This document shows positions 19,037 to 27,261 of a stretch of 64,000 bases of DNA, piece after piece. Position numbers and translations under genes: made by a program. Position 1 is the stretch's first letter; every line of letters begins with the position of its first letter. The stretch lies in NCBI GenBank assembly GCA_017302295.1, contig JAFLDS010000001.1:1-64000 (forward strand), in the 5' to 3' direction. Source of the stretch: Thauera sp. GTDB lineage: Bacteria; Pseudomonadota; Gammaproteobacteria; Burkholderiales; Rhodocyclaceae. The notes beneath the pieces were generated by a model that did no database searches, was not told the DNA's origin, and saw nothing but the letters and a program-made list of their open reading frames with translations.

Positions 19037-19702
19037 ATGGCGCTTCACGACCCCTCCGGCGTCGTTGCCGGTATCGACATTGGTGGTGTGAGGAAGGGGT
19101 GTCATCTCGTCGTGATACGTGGCCGCGAGGTGCTCTGTAACGTCAAGAGCGGTGACCCTGAGTACCTCGCGCAACAATGCAACGAGTTCGGCGCTGTGCT
19201 GGTTGGCATTGACTCGCCTTGTCGATGGGCACGACCAGGCAAGGGACGGATTGCCGAACGGGCTCTCTCAAAAGAGCGAATTTTCTGTTTTGCGACCCCA
19301 TCCCGTGAGTGCGCCTTGGACAGCACCTCCGGGTTCTACGACTGGATGTTCAACGGCGAGCGGGTCTATCAGGCCTTGGCTGCAACGCATTCCTTACTTG
19401 CGGAAAGCCAATACTCCGGCGGCAGGGTGTCCTTCGAGACGTTTCCACACGCGGTTACGTGCGCCCTGCTTGGTACTGAAGTCGCGTCAGCCAAGAAGAA
19501 GCGTGAGCAGCGTCGTGCGTTGCTCCAAAGTGCAGGCATCGACACAAGCGCCCTGAAGTCTATCGATGCCATCGATGCCGCCGTGTGTGCCCTCACTGCG
19601 GACTATCTGCGGCTCGGGCAAGCAAGGGCGTACGGGGATGGCGAGGGCGGCTTCATCTTCGTACCCCAGTTTTCGGCTCGTGTGCACCTTCCAACTAGGT
19701 GA
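19037..19702 (+). CDS. DUF429-domain protein, 221 aa
   Basis: It begins VVAGIDIGGVRKGCHLVVI, an RNase H-like first strand with acidic D17, followed by VGIDSPCRWA (D61) and later SIDAIDAAVCAL. The D...D...D spacing and these motifs fit DUF429, a family predicted to have an RNase H-like nuclease fold. It has no signal peptide. It starts 48 bases from the divergent HEPN-like gene and may share its promoter region. The substrate is unknown, and a part in defence is only suggested by the setting. Confidence 0.7.
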   Translation: MALHDPSGVVAGIDIGGVRKGCHLVVIRGREVLCNVKSGDPEYLAQQCNEFGAVLVGIDSPCRWARPGKGRIAERALSKERIFCFATPSRECALDSTSGFYDWMFNGERVYQALAATHSLLAESQYSGGRVSFETFPHAVTCALLGTEVASAKKKREQRRALLQSAGIDTSALKSIDAIDAAVCALTADYLRLGQARAYGDGEGGFIFVPQFSARVHLPTR

Positions 19703-19848
19703 AGGTCGCACAGCCTGGGAGCGTCGGCGATGGAGAGTACCGATACCGCCCCAGAGTGGATGATGACGACCCGTTTGGGTCAGAGCGTGTCCAGCGGCCT
19801 TCTCAACGATTTCGTCTTACCGCGTCGTCTCTGTCGACACCAGGTAGA

Positions 19849-19909
19849 TGTACAAATGGAACGTTCACATTGAATTATGAGTGGGATTTTTGTACAATGT
19901 GTATGTTCA
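19849..19909 (+). promoter_or_regulatory. Sigma-70 promoter with two operator-like direct repeats
   Basis: A -35 box TTGAAT (19870-19875) and a -10 box TACAAT (19893-19898) are 17 bases apart, 29 bases before the ATG at 19927. Two 19-mers, TGTACAAATGGAACGTTCA (19849-19867) and TGTACAATGTGTATGTTCA (19891-19909), match at 14 positions and start 42 bases apart, about four helical turns. The second overlaps the -10. Self-repression by the encoded Phd-like protein is likely. Confidence 0.65.
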
Positions 19910-19926
19910 ATATGAGTGGTGGCGAT

Positions 19927-20532
19927 ATGGAAACGAAAGTGAAATCGACAGATGCGCGTAACAATCTGAAGGCGTTGCTCAGCCAAGTTTGGGAAACCGA
20001 GGAACCGGTCGAGATTCTTCTTGATGGTAAGCCCGTTGCAGTCTTGACGCTGGAGGAGCCGCAGACGGGGACACCTGCTCTGCGCATCAAGTTCGACGAG
20101 GCACGGAAGGGGTGGTCGGAACTGCTGAACTACGTTTTCATCATGGGGGCCAGGTTCTACTTTCGCGTAAGGCTGAATGACGACAAACCGGCACCTAAAA
20201 TCTATCTCGTGAGGCCCGTGGGGTCTCGCAATCGGTTTGACGAAGCTTGGAAAGCGCATCGTGAGACCTATCGCGCGCAACAGAACAAGAGTCTCGACCC
20301 GGTCGACCTCCTTGACCATATCGAGGATTTGTATGGCGAGTTGCAAGAGGACGTACAGAGCTCATTAGCCGAGATGCAGGCAACGCTCGAGAAATCCGTC
20401 CAGCAAATCAACAACAAAATTGGGGTTGCGTTTGCCAGTACTCATAGACCTCATCTCTACGCTGTTCCAGAATTGGGCGGGGTACCGTTGAGGTCCGCGC
20501 GGGACATTGCCGACGATGGGGTTCCTGATTGA
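19927..20532 (+). CDS. Phd/YefM-type antitoxin-like protein with long C-terminal extension, 201 aa
   Basis: The start METKVKSTDARNNLKALL followed by PVEILLDGKPVAVLTL is the Phd/YefM DNA-binding fold (about 1-45). ATG at 19927 was chosen because it begins this domain and follows a good promoter; a start at 19699 would add 76 residues of non-domain sequence. Residues 50-201 are unusual for an antitoxin: a charged region with a possible coiled coil (ELQEDVQSSLAEMQATLEKS). No toxin gene follows; the next gene is YigZ-like after 291 bases. It may be an orphan regulator or an antitoxin whose partner has been lost or fused. Confidence 0.6.
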   Translation: METKVKSTDARNNLKALLSQVWETEEPVEILLDGKPVAVLTLEEPQTGTPALRIKFDEARKGWSELLNYVFIMGARFYFRVRLNDDKPAPKIYLVRPVGSRNRFDEAWKAHRETYRAQQNKSLDPVDLLDHIEDLYGELQEDVQSSLAEMQATLEKSVQQINNKIGVAFASTHRPHLYAVPELGGVPLRSARDIADDGVPD

Positions 20533-20823
20533 TTGGCGCCTGTGCTTGAAGGCGTTGGCGGGAAATGTTTGTGGAAGCGACGGGGGGAGTCAGACACGCT
20601 TCTTCATGTGGAAGACACCAGGGGCCTGCCACAGTCGGGGCAGCAATATGCGCGAGCGGCCGGGCATGTGTCGCGCAGCGCTGACGGAGACCGGGTGTCT
20701 AAGGCGTCAGGACCTCACTCACCGACGGTAGCGCTGTGCCGACTACAGTCGGAAGGCGCGGTTCGGTTAGTAACACTGCAGCAGCCAGCACAATGGTGCG
20801 AATCCCTGAATCTCCGATTTGCG

Positions 20824-21414
20824 ATGCCCCAGACCCTCTCCATCCCGGTTGAGAGCGAGCTTCTCATCAAGAAGAGCCGCTTCATCGGCTGCGTCCAGCC
20901 CGTCGGCGACCGTGCGGCAGCGCAAGCTATTGTTGCTGGCTTACGTGAGCAGCATCCTGGAGCAGCGCACGTTTGTTGGGCGCTTCTGGCCGGCGGCCAC
21001 TCGGCTGCGGTTGATGACGGCGAGCCGTCGGGGACTGCCGGGCGACCCATGCTTGACGTGCTCCGACATCAAGACCTCGAGGGTGTCCTTGCAACTGTCG
21101 TCCGCTACTACGGGGGCGTGAAACTGGGCGCCGGCGGATTGGTGCGTGCCTATACGGACTGCGTCGCGCAGGCGCTGCAGAATGCAACCAAGGTGCCCAT
21201 CGTGAAGTGGAGAACCCTTCAGTGCGCTGTGCCGTACTCCATGGAAGGCTTGCTGCGGCGTGAGGTCGACGCGGCAGGCGGGAGCCTGCAAAACGTCTTG
21301 CATGGCGACCAGGTTGCGGTTGTTTTCAGGATTGCAGAGCACGCGGCGACAGCCCTGGTAGCCCGATTGAACGAAACCGGACAGGGTAGGCTGACTTGGG
21401 TGGAGCCGGATTGA
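20824..21414 (+). CDS. YigZ/IMPACT family protein (UPF0029), 196 aa
   Basis: Start at ATG 20824 gives SELLIKKSRFIGCVQPV, the canonical family opening, followed by the hallmark DDGEPSGTAGRPML (about 66-79) and VVRYYGGVKLGAGGLVRAY (about 95-113). The N-terminal IMPACT domain and a C-terminal ferredoxin-like DUF1949 region give the usual length of about 200 residues. The cellular role in bacteria is not settled; eukaryotic IMPACT regulates translation. The 290 bases before it hold no convincing gene. Confidence 0.88.
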   Translation: MPQTLSIPVESELLIKKSRFIGCVQPVGDRAAAQAIVAGLREQHPGAAHVCWALLAGGHSAAVDDGEPSGTAGRPMLDVLRHQDLEGVLATVVRYYGGVKLGAGGLVRAYTDCVAQALQNATKVPIVKWRTLQCAVPYSMEGLLRREVDAAGGSLQNVLHGDQVAVVFRIAEHAATALVARLNETGQGRLTWVEPD

Positions 21415-21816
21415 ATGGGCTAGAGCTTTAGCCAAACTCAGTCGCAACTCGATGCGCAGGGCGAATCGCGGCAAGGTCGTGAGGACCGTCGCGCCGCAGC
21501 ACGTTGGTGTGAGCGCCAACGAAAAGTCGCTCACCATTGGCTAGTCGGTTGCTCGGTAAGAAAGCAGCTGTAAAAACGCTCGCTTTCTCAGAGGCTTGCT
21601 CGGCGTTTTCAATGTGTACTCCCAGGGTTATCCACAGCTGTCGGGGATAACTTCTGTTTATTGGAACGCCGCCTACATTCGTTGGGATGCGATGACCGTC
21701 TGACTGTCGTTCTTGACGTTTCCAACTGCGTTCGACACGGGGTGCAGCTGAATCATTGCGTCCAGGCTGGGCGCGAGACGTTGCGTCACGGCGTCGGGCC
21801 CGGTCGTCCCGGTAGG
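21415..21816. other. Gene-poor stretch with a DnaA-box-like sequence
   Basis: No frame here has protein-like composition. A consensus DnaA box TTATCCACA is at 21628-21636, with a reversed near-match GGGGATAA at 21643-21650. A single box pair is not evidence for an origin. Nothing else is supported. Confidence 0.35.
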
Positions 21817-21988
21817 TCAATAGCCATAGTTCTCGCGCTGCAGTACGACAGGCATGCGGTCATATAAGGCACGCATGCTGTCGTTGGCACCTATTTTGAC
21901 GACCGTGAAGGTATCTAGCGATTCACCTTCTGGATTCGTCCAGCGCTCCCATAAACCCGCATGCAAAACGGCTCGTCGTCGGCTGGTA
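21817..21988 (-). pseudogene. C-terminal remnant of an SRAP (DUF159/YedK-like) protein
   Basis: The minus strand reads HAGLWERWTNPEGESLDTF, then VVKIGANDSMRALYDRMPVVL and stops after ENYGY. The blocks AGLWERW, TxT...AND and HDRMPV-like YDRMPV are hallmarks of SRAP proteins, which crosslink to abasic sites in single-stranded DNA. The usual catalytic N-terminus (MCGRY) is missing, and the expected His of HDRMP is Tyr. No start is available in frame, so this is a decayed 3' fragment. It lies just downstream of a LexA-box gene, a usual place for SRAP. Confidence 0.75.
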
Positions 21989-22009
21989 GATTTAGAAGGG
22001 CGGCTTGCG

Positions 22010-22261
22010 TCAGCGCCACGTCCAGTCGTCCTTTCTTACAAGCATGCGGGCCTCGTCGCCGAAGGTGCCAACAACCGACAGTTCGAGTTGGTGGCTGTGA
22101 CTGATACACGCTCGCGTGCCAACTGCCTTCAGCAACGACCGTGACGGCGGTACCCCTTCATGGGCCGCTAGCCAGGGCATCTGATGCCGTAGCGTCGCAA
22201 GCCAGCGCTGTGCCGCGGCTTCGTCGAGGGTCAAAAGGTCCAGGTCGATGTCTCGAGGCAT
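22010..22261 (-). CDS. Small LexA-box-preceded ORF, possibly truncated, 83 aa
   Basis: The product begins MPRDIDLDLLTLDEAAAQRW and I do not recognise it. It has a good ribosome site (AAGGAG, about 10 bases before ATG), a TTATAA -10-like box at 22277-22282 and a LexA box just upstream, so it was an SOS gene. A one-base shift near 22015 would continue the frame as LDVALTQAALLNLPADDEPF, so the 3' end may be frameshifted. The SRAP remnant follows directly; the two may be parts of a rearranged SOS locus. Confidence 0.45.
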   Translation of the reverse strand: MPRDIDLDLLTLDEAAAQRWLATLRHQMPWLAAHEGVPPSRSLLKAVGTRACISHSHQLELSVVGTFGDEARMLVRKDDWTWR

Positions 22262-22285
22262 CCTGAGCTTGCTCCTTTATAAGGG

Positions 22286-22301
22286 CTGTACGAAAATACA
22301 G
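22286..22301. promoter_or_regulatory. LexA (SOS) box
   Basis: CTGTACGAAAATACAG fits the CTGT-N8-ACAG consensus exactly. It lies between the divergent starts at 22261 (minus) and 22321 (plus), so both genes are probably SOS-induced. Confidence 0.8.
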
Positions 22302-22320
22302 TATCAGAGGAGGCGCCATC

Positions 22321-22551
22321 ATGAAAAGCCTTACACACCTGAATTGCCCGAGCTGTCACACCCCGGTTGCGCTGGAGCGCTACGAACGTGCTTGCGGGGC
22401 TGCGAGCAACTATCTCGTCTGCCCGGAGTGTGACTACACCTTCCTGCTCCCGGAGGCTCAATGCATCGCTGTAGCCTTCAAGTTCAACCGCGCTGAAGCG
22501 GGTGTTGAGAAAGATGTGGTGGCGGAGTGGTCGTGTTCGACGTTCGGCTGA
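22321..22551 (+). CDS. Small zinc-ribbon protein under an SOS box, 76 aa
   Basis: CPSC (residues 9-12) and CPEC (34-37) form a four-cysteine zinc ribbon; the rest is a short beta-rich tail ending WSCSTFG. It has no signal peptide. A strong AGGAGG lies about 9 bases before the ATG, and the LexA box is 20 bases upstream. The family is unknown to me. A DNA-damage-linked accessory role is inferred from the LexA box alone. Confidence 0.6.
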   Translation: MKSLTHLNCPSCHTPVALERYERACGAASNYLVCPECDYTFLLPEAQCIAVAFKFNRAEAGVEKDVVAEWSCSTFG

Positions 22552-23071
22552 GCTGGCGCAAAACGGGGCGATGGAACCGGGGCGGTTGTTCGAGTCGTCG
22601 GATACGGACATCAATGCGCAGGGGCCGTTGGGCGTGTTCCCGCCGGTGACAGTGAAGCAGATTGTGCAGGTGCTGTAGGAAATTCGGGAGCGGGCGGTGG
22701 CCTAGGGCAGCAAGGAGCTGGCTGAGGTGTGCGTCGCTAATGCGCGAGTGCGTTGGTGTTCGATGAGGGCGTTCAATTGCGTGAAAGAAAGTTGACGTGG
22801 GGCGAAACCCAGGTCGTTGCCAACAAAGTGCGGCTCGATGGTCAGCTCGATAAGGCGCCAGCAAGTTGCATTCGCGGTCATGCCACGAAGGAACAATGCG
22901 AAGCGGTGGAAGGCTCGCGTTACTACGGAATCCAGAAGTGTGACCTTTGTTTGCGCGGCGGAAAGCTTTAATGTAAGTCCAGTGTTTGGCGCCTGAAGTG
23001 GTCGGCACGCCACCGTCCGCTGGCGTTAAACTCGACGCCCCCCTGATGCTCGGCGCTTGGCTGTGGCAGAT
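22552..23071 (+). other. Stretch with two weak small ORFs
   Basis: A 35-codon frame from ATG 22572 (MEPGRLFESSDTDINAQG) ends at TAG 22679. If the stop is read through, the frame continues EIRERAVA, suggesting a decayed gene. A second frame, 22753-22971 (72 aa), ends with Cys/His-rich CIRGHATKEQC and CDLC, which could bind zinc. Neither has a clear family or promoter, so neither is called as a gene. Confidence 0.3.
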
Positions 23072-25424
23072 ATGACCGAAGCCTCCGCGTCCAATCCTCT
23101 GGCGGCCCTCCAGGTGGAAAACGCCCGCCTAGTCGCGTTGCTCGAGGCTCACGGCATCGAGTGGCGCCTGCCGGCTGCGACTCAGGCTCCCTTGGAGACC
23201 GGACACGAGCGTATCCCCAAATCGACCGAGGAAAAGCTCGCGCTCTTCCGCCGTCTGTTCCAAGGGCGGGCGGATGCTTTCCCGGTTCGATGGGAAAGTC
23301 AGTCAACGGGCAAATCGGGCTACTCGCCTGCGTGTGCGAACGACCGACGGCCGGGGGTGTGCCAGAAGCCTGCAGTGAAGTGCGGCGATTGCGCCCATCG
23401 CCAGTTGCTACCAGTCACGGACAAGGTCATCTTCGAGCACCTTGCCGGAAAGCGTACGCTGGGGGTCTACCCGCTTCTCGCCGACGACACTTGCAACTTC
23501 CTTGCGGTCGATTTCGATGAAGCCGAATGGCAGGAGGATGCGAAGGCCTTCGCCCGTTCCTGCCGTGAACTGGGTGTCCCGGCGGCGCTCGAAATTTCGC
23601 GCTCGGGGCAAGGCGCTCATGCGTGGGTATTCTTCCGTTCGCGTGTGTCAGCAAGGGATGCACGCCGGCTGGGCACAGCGCTTATCAGTCACACCTGTGC
23701 TTCGACGCGGCAGCTGCGGCTCGCCTCCTACGACCGCTTGTTTCCGAATCAGGTTGCCGAAAGGGGGTTTCGGCAACCTGATTGCGCTTCCCTTGCAGAA
23801 GCAGGCGCGAGAGCGTGGCTGCACGGTTTTCGTCGATGAAGCGCTGCGGCCTTACCCGGACCAATGGGGCTACCTCTCGGCGCTTGTGCGAATGGCCCCG
23901 GAGGACATCGAGGCCACCATTTTGCGGGCCACGGGCGGTGCGCAGCCGCTCGACGTCACCTTCATCGATGACGAGGACAACGCCAACCCGTGGCAGAAGT
24001 CCGCGCCAAGTGCGCGGACCGTCGCCGGCCCTCTTCCAGAGTCGTTGAAGGTGACGCTGGGAAACCTCATTTATGTCGAGAAAGCCGGGCTGTCCCAGCC
24101 GCTGGCCAACCGGCTGATTCGACTCGCCGCGTTTCAGAACCCCGCGTTCTATCAGGCGCAGGCCATGCGCTTTTCCGTGTGGGACAAACCTCGCGTCATC
24201 GGATGCGCCGAGAACTTTCCGCGCCATATCGGTTTGCCGCGTGGATGCCTTGATGCGGTGGCCGCACTACTGAAGGAAAACGGTGTGCGGATGGAGCTCC
24301 AAGACGAGCGCTACGCCGGTAGCGCCATCGGCATTTCTTTCATGGGCGCGCTGCGCATCGACCAAGAGGCCGCGGTCGCCGCCATGCTGCACCACGACAC
24401 CGGTGTGCTTTGTGCGCCGACGGCGTTTGGCAAGACAGTGACGGCCGCAGCGATGATTGCCCGTCGCGGCGTCAACACGTTGATTTTGGTCCATCGCACC
24501 GAGCTCCTGAAGCAATGGCAGGCCCGACTTACCGCATTTCTCGAGGTAGGAAAGGGCGACATCGGCGTCATCGGCGGTGGCAAGAGCAAGCCGAGCGGGC
24601 GCATCGACATCGCGGTGATGCAGTCGCTGTCCCGCGCCGGCGAGGTCAGTCCCGTCGTCGAGAACTACGGCCAGGTCATCGTCGACGAATGCCATCATTT
24701 GGGCGCCGTGTCCTTTGACCTATTGCTGCGGAGAACCAAGGCCCGCTATGTCCTTGGCCTGACGGCGACACCGACGCGGCGCGACGGGCAGCAGCCCATC
24801 ATCTTCATGCAATGCGGTCCCATCCGTTACGCCGCCGCTACGCCTGAAGGTGCCCCGAGGGACCTCGAGGTCATCCCAAAGATGTTGTCGACCTCGTTCG
24901 TGTTGCCCGACGACGCGGGTATTCAGGACGTTTTCCGGTGCGTTGCGAACGACGCACAGCGCACAGCAATCATTGCCGGCGAGGCGCGCCAGGTGTTCGA
25001 AGAGGGCAGGAAGGTGTTGATTCTGACCGAACGCGCCGACCACATCGATGCAATACGCGACAGCCTGTCAGAGACCGGTGAGGCCGTGTTCGTGTTGCAC
25101 GGAAGGATGTCGCGAAAGCAGCGAGCCGCGGTGATGACTGCACTCGAAGCGCTTCCTGCGGATGCACCGCGGATTCTGCTTGCCACAGGGAAACTGGTGG
25201 GCGAGGGCTTCGACCATCCGCCACTGGATACGCTGTTGCTTGCGATGCCCATCTCGTGGAAGGGAACGCTACAGCAGTATGCCGGTCGGCTGCATCGGGA
25301 GCACGATGGCAAGACGGATGTTCGAATTCTCGATTTTGTCGACACCGGCCATCCAGCCCTGTTGCGGATGTGGGACAAGCGTCAGCGCGGGTATAGGGCG
25401 ATGGGATACAGGATTTCGAGCTGA
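23072..25424 (+). pseudogene. Frameshifted TOTE-type AEP primase plus SF2 helicase
   Basis: The first frame (23072 to about 23752) carries an archaeo-eukaryotic primase domain: FLAVDFDEAEW (metal-binding DFD) and SRSGQGAHAWVFF. The second frame (about 23752-25424) continues with LPKGGFGNLIALPLQ and an SF2 helicase: Walker A-like PTAFGKT, DECHH, LTATPTRRD, and a C-terminal helicase domain with GEGFDHPPLD. Together they make the AEP-helicase protein of TOTE conflict systems. The join needs a +1 shift at 23752-23760, where family members read NQDTLPKGG or NQDTMPKGG and five bases are missing. A perfect 16-bp hairpin sits on the break. Probably inactive, unless the shift is a sequencing error or is bypassed. 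Confidence 0.82.
23747..23783. repeat. Perfect 16-bp inverted repeat at the frameshift
   Basis: Arm AATCAGGTTGCCGAAA (23747-23762), loop GGGGG (23763-23767), arm TTTCGGCAACCTGATT (23768-23783). It is perfect over 16 pairs inside coding sequence, which is very unusual in a helicase gene. The left arm is where the family residues Asp-Thr have been lost. Confidence 0.9.
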
Positions 25425-25589
25425 CCCGACCGAGTCGGCAGTCGTGCGCTTGTGCGAGGCATCGGACTGCCGAGTATGGGTTCGGTGGGCTAAAGCGTGA
25501 CGTACGGGGACACGGAGTGTGACTACATTTTCTGCCCCTCGCGTTTGTAAGTGATTTCAGCGTCCGGACGAGCCTGTGGCGTTGGTGGT

Positions 25590-25634
25590 GATTGCAATGA
25601 TTGCGGCGTTCGCTACAATGCAAGCATTGCAATC
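25590..25634 (+). promoter_or_regulatory. FitAB promoter with inverted-repeat operator
   Basis: Arms GATTGCAATG (25590-25599) and CATTGCAATC (25625-25634) are perfect inverted repeats. A -35-like TTGCAA (25592-25597) and a -10 TACAAT (25614-25619), 16 bases apart, lie between and on them. The ATG of the antitoxin gene is 15 bases downstream of the right arm. This is the usual layout for autorepression by a FitA/FitB complex. Confidence 0.7.
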
Positions 25635-25648
25635 GTCAGGAGAGCGTG

Positions 25649-25861
25649 ATGGCGACTAATCTTGTCGTTCGTAACATCGACCCTTCGGTCGCACAGGCTT
25701 TGAAAGAGGCTGCGGCGCGGCACGGTCGAAGCGCTGAGGCGGAGCATCGGGAAATCCTGCGGGCAGCGCTTGCCCGACCTGTGCGGCGGACCTTCAAAGA
25801 CGTTCTGGCCAGCATGCCGGACGTGGGTACCGATGAAGACTTCAACCTCAGGCAGGGCTGA
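25649..25861 (+). CDS. fitA: FitA-type ribbon-helix-helix antitoxin, 70 aa
   Basis: MATNLVVRNIDPSVAQALKE and HGRSAEAEHREILRAAL form the Arc/FitA ribbon-helix-helix DNA-binding fold. The short C-terminal tail (FKDVLASMPDVGTDEDF) is the part that plugs the toxin active site. ATG at 25649 was chosen for its AGGAG 7 bases upstream and the domain start. It is coupled to the toxin gene by a TGATG overlap and would repress the operon through the palindrome upstream. Confidence 0.88.
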   Translation: MATNLVVRNIDPSVAQALKEAAARHGRSAEAEHREILRAALARPVRRTFKDVLASMPDVGTDEDFNLRQG

Positions 25862-26286
25862 TGTACCTGCTCGACACCAATATCATCAGCGAGCTGCGAA
25901 AAGGCGGGCGTGCCAATCCGGGCGTGACCGCCTTTTTCGACACCCTGGCCGCGGAGGACATCTATCTGTCGGTCCAGACAATCGGTGAGATTCGCCGGGG
26001 CCTAGAGAACATCCGTAACCGCGGTGACCGCGAGCAGGCCGCGCGACTCGAAGCCTGGCTGGATATGGTGGTCGCTGACTATGCAGACCGTATTCTGAGC
26101 TTTGACCTCGACTGTGCTCAGCTCTGGGGCCGACTGATGTCACCGAGTCCTCAGCATCCCATCGACAAGCAGATTGCAGCCATCGCCCTCATCTACGACC
26201 TAACCGTCGTTACGCGCAACACGGAAGACTTCAAGTCGACCGGGGTGCGGAGCATCAATCCGTTTAGCCCGCCCTTGGTGACCTGA
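25861..26286 (+). CDS. fitB: FitB/VapC-family PIN-domain toxin, 141 aa
   Basis: A PIN ribonuclease: MYLLDTNIISEL (D5, N7), SVQTIGEIRRG (E43), and a later acidic set around HPIDKQIAAIA and VTRNTEDF. These residues hold the metal ions that cut RNA, commonly tRNA or mRNA in this family. Length and the NTEDF end fit FitB closely. It is translated in one-base overlap with the antitoxin. Confidence 0.88.
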   Translation: MYLLDTNIISELRKGGRANPGVTAFFDTLAAEDIYLSVQTIGEIRRGLENIRNRGDREQAARLEAWLDMVVADYADRILSFDLDCAQLWGRLMSPSPQHPIDKQIAAIALIYDLTVVTRNTEDFKSTGVRSINPFSPPLVT

Positions 26287-26841
26287 GAGGCGAGCGGCAG
26301 CGTTCCGCTCTCCTCGGTGCCTAGCCTCTGGAGTGCCGAGAATCGGGAACACTGCTCGTCGGCTGACCTTCGGGAGTGGTGCCTCATGCCACCGAGTGCC
26401 GAAAACGGCAAAAAATGCCTGAGTTTCCAAGAGATTTTTTTTGGCCACGAATTGCTTTATTTCGTGCTTTTTGGCCAAGATACGCTTTTCTGGCTGTCGC
26501 GGACGGCTGGAAGAGGCGTCCGTAGGCTGCTTTTCGGGCTGTTTGTGGTCGTGAGTTCGGTAGTTCTTGGCCACTTTATGCTTGATTCCGTGCCAAGAAA
26601 TGCTTAACGGCACAGGCTTTTTCTTTCTCTGCCACAGACGCCAGTATTGGCGCGGTTTGTGGCAGTCTTGCTGTGTTCCGCTTGCCGACGGTGCGGGCGT
26701 TTCCTGCCGATTTCCCCGCCAAAAACCTCTCTTTTCTCCATTTGACCGGTGCCTGGTAGCAGGACGAAGCCCAGTATTCATGCGGATTTGCGGGTCGTGG
26801 TTGTCCGTCAACGCCGCCGACCAGTAGCCCATCAAACCCAC
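26287..26841. other. Non-coding left edge of the mobile element with repeats
   Basis: Three copies of TTGGCCA(C/A) lie at 26441, 26471 and 26567. The first and third extend as a similar TTGGCCAC-N4-TGCTT-N6-GTG block. A 37-base palindrome spans 26629-26665, with arms CTGCCACA and TGTGGCAG and an inner CGCCA/TGGCG. The stretch is AT-richer than its flanks and no frame looks coding. It lies just beyond the recombinase module, so an attachment site could be here. Confidence 0.5.
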
Positions 26842-27261
26842 TCACCCATCGAGGCTTCCGAAGAATTCCTGCTGATCGCCCCAGTCCCACGGCAGCTCAT
26901 TCGTTTTCAGCCAGCGCATACTCAGCGTTTTGGGCTGGCGGCCGTTGAGGATGTCGCGCACCAGCGCCGGGGATAGCTGGGTGAGCCGCAGCAGCGCATT
27001 CACCGTTGTCTGGTGCAAGCCTTCACGTCGCGCAATGCCCGATCCACTGTCGACCACGCCGGTGTCGATCAGGCGTTGCCAATGGTAGGCCCGCGACAGC
27101 GCGACGAGCATCGACGCATCGTGTTCCGCTTGCTGGTCGGGCAATGTCGCCGCCGGAATGACCTTCTTGCGCCCGCCGTGCCATTTGATGCGCACCGGGA
27201 TCAGTGTCGTCATCTTCTTTTCTTCCAACTGGACTGCCGCGCCGTTCTGCCGGATTTTCAT
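26842..27261 (-). CDS. Small HTH-like partner of the serine recombinase, 139 aa
   Basis: The middle, GIARREGLHQTTVNALLRLTQLSPALVRDILNG (about 74-107), is a helix-turn-helix of the ParB/KorB or LuxR-like kind. The start, PVRIKWHGGRKKVI, is basic. Its ATG overlaps the recombinase stop (ATGA). Proteins like this commonly follow DUF2924/recombinase gene pairs and may help in site recognition or directionality. The name of the family is not known to me. Confidence 0.65.
   Translation of the reverse strand: MKIRQNGAAVQLEEKKMTTLIPVRIKWHGGRKKVIPAATLPDQQAEHDASMLVALSRAYHWQRLIDTGVVDSGSGIARREGLHQTTVNALLRLTQLSPALVRDILNGRQPKTLSMRWLKTNELPWDWGDQQEFFGSLDG

Noticed and set aside
21628-21650. Chromosomal origin
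   Set aside because: Only one good DnaA box and one near-match; no AT-rich unwinding region or dnaA/dnaN genes.
26200-26841. 213-aa minus-strand frame over the repeats
   Set aside because: Runs through fitB and repeat DNA; Arg/Lys/Gln-rich and without a ribosome site.
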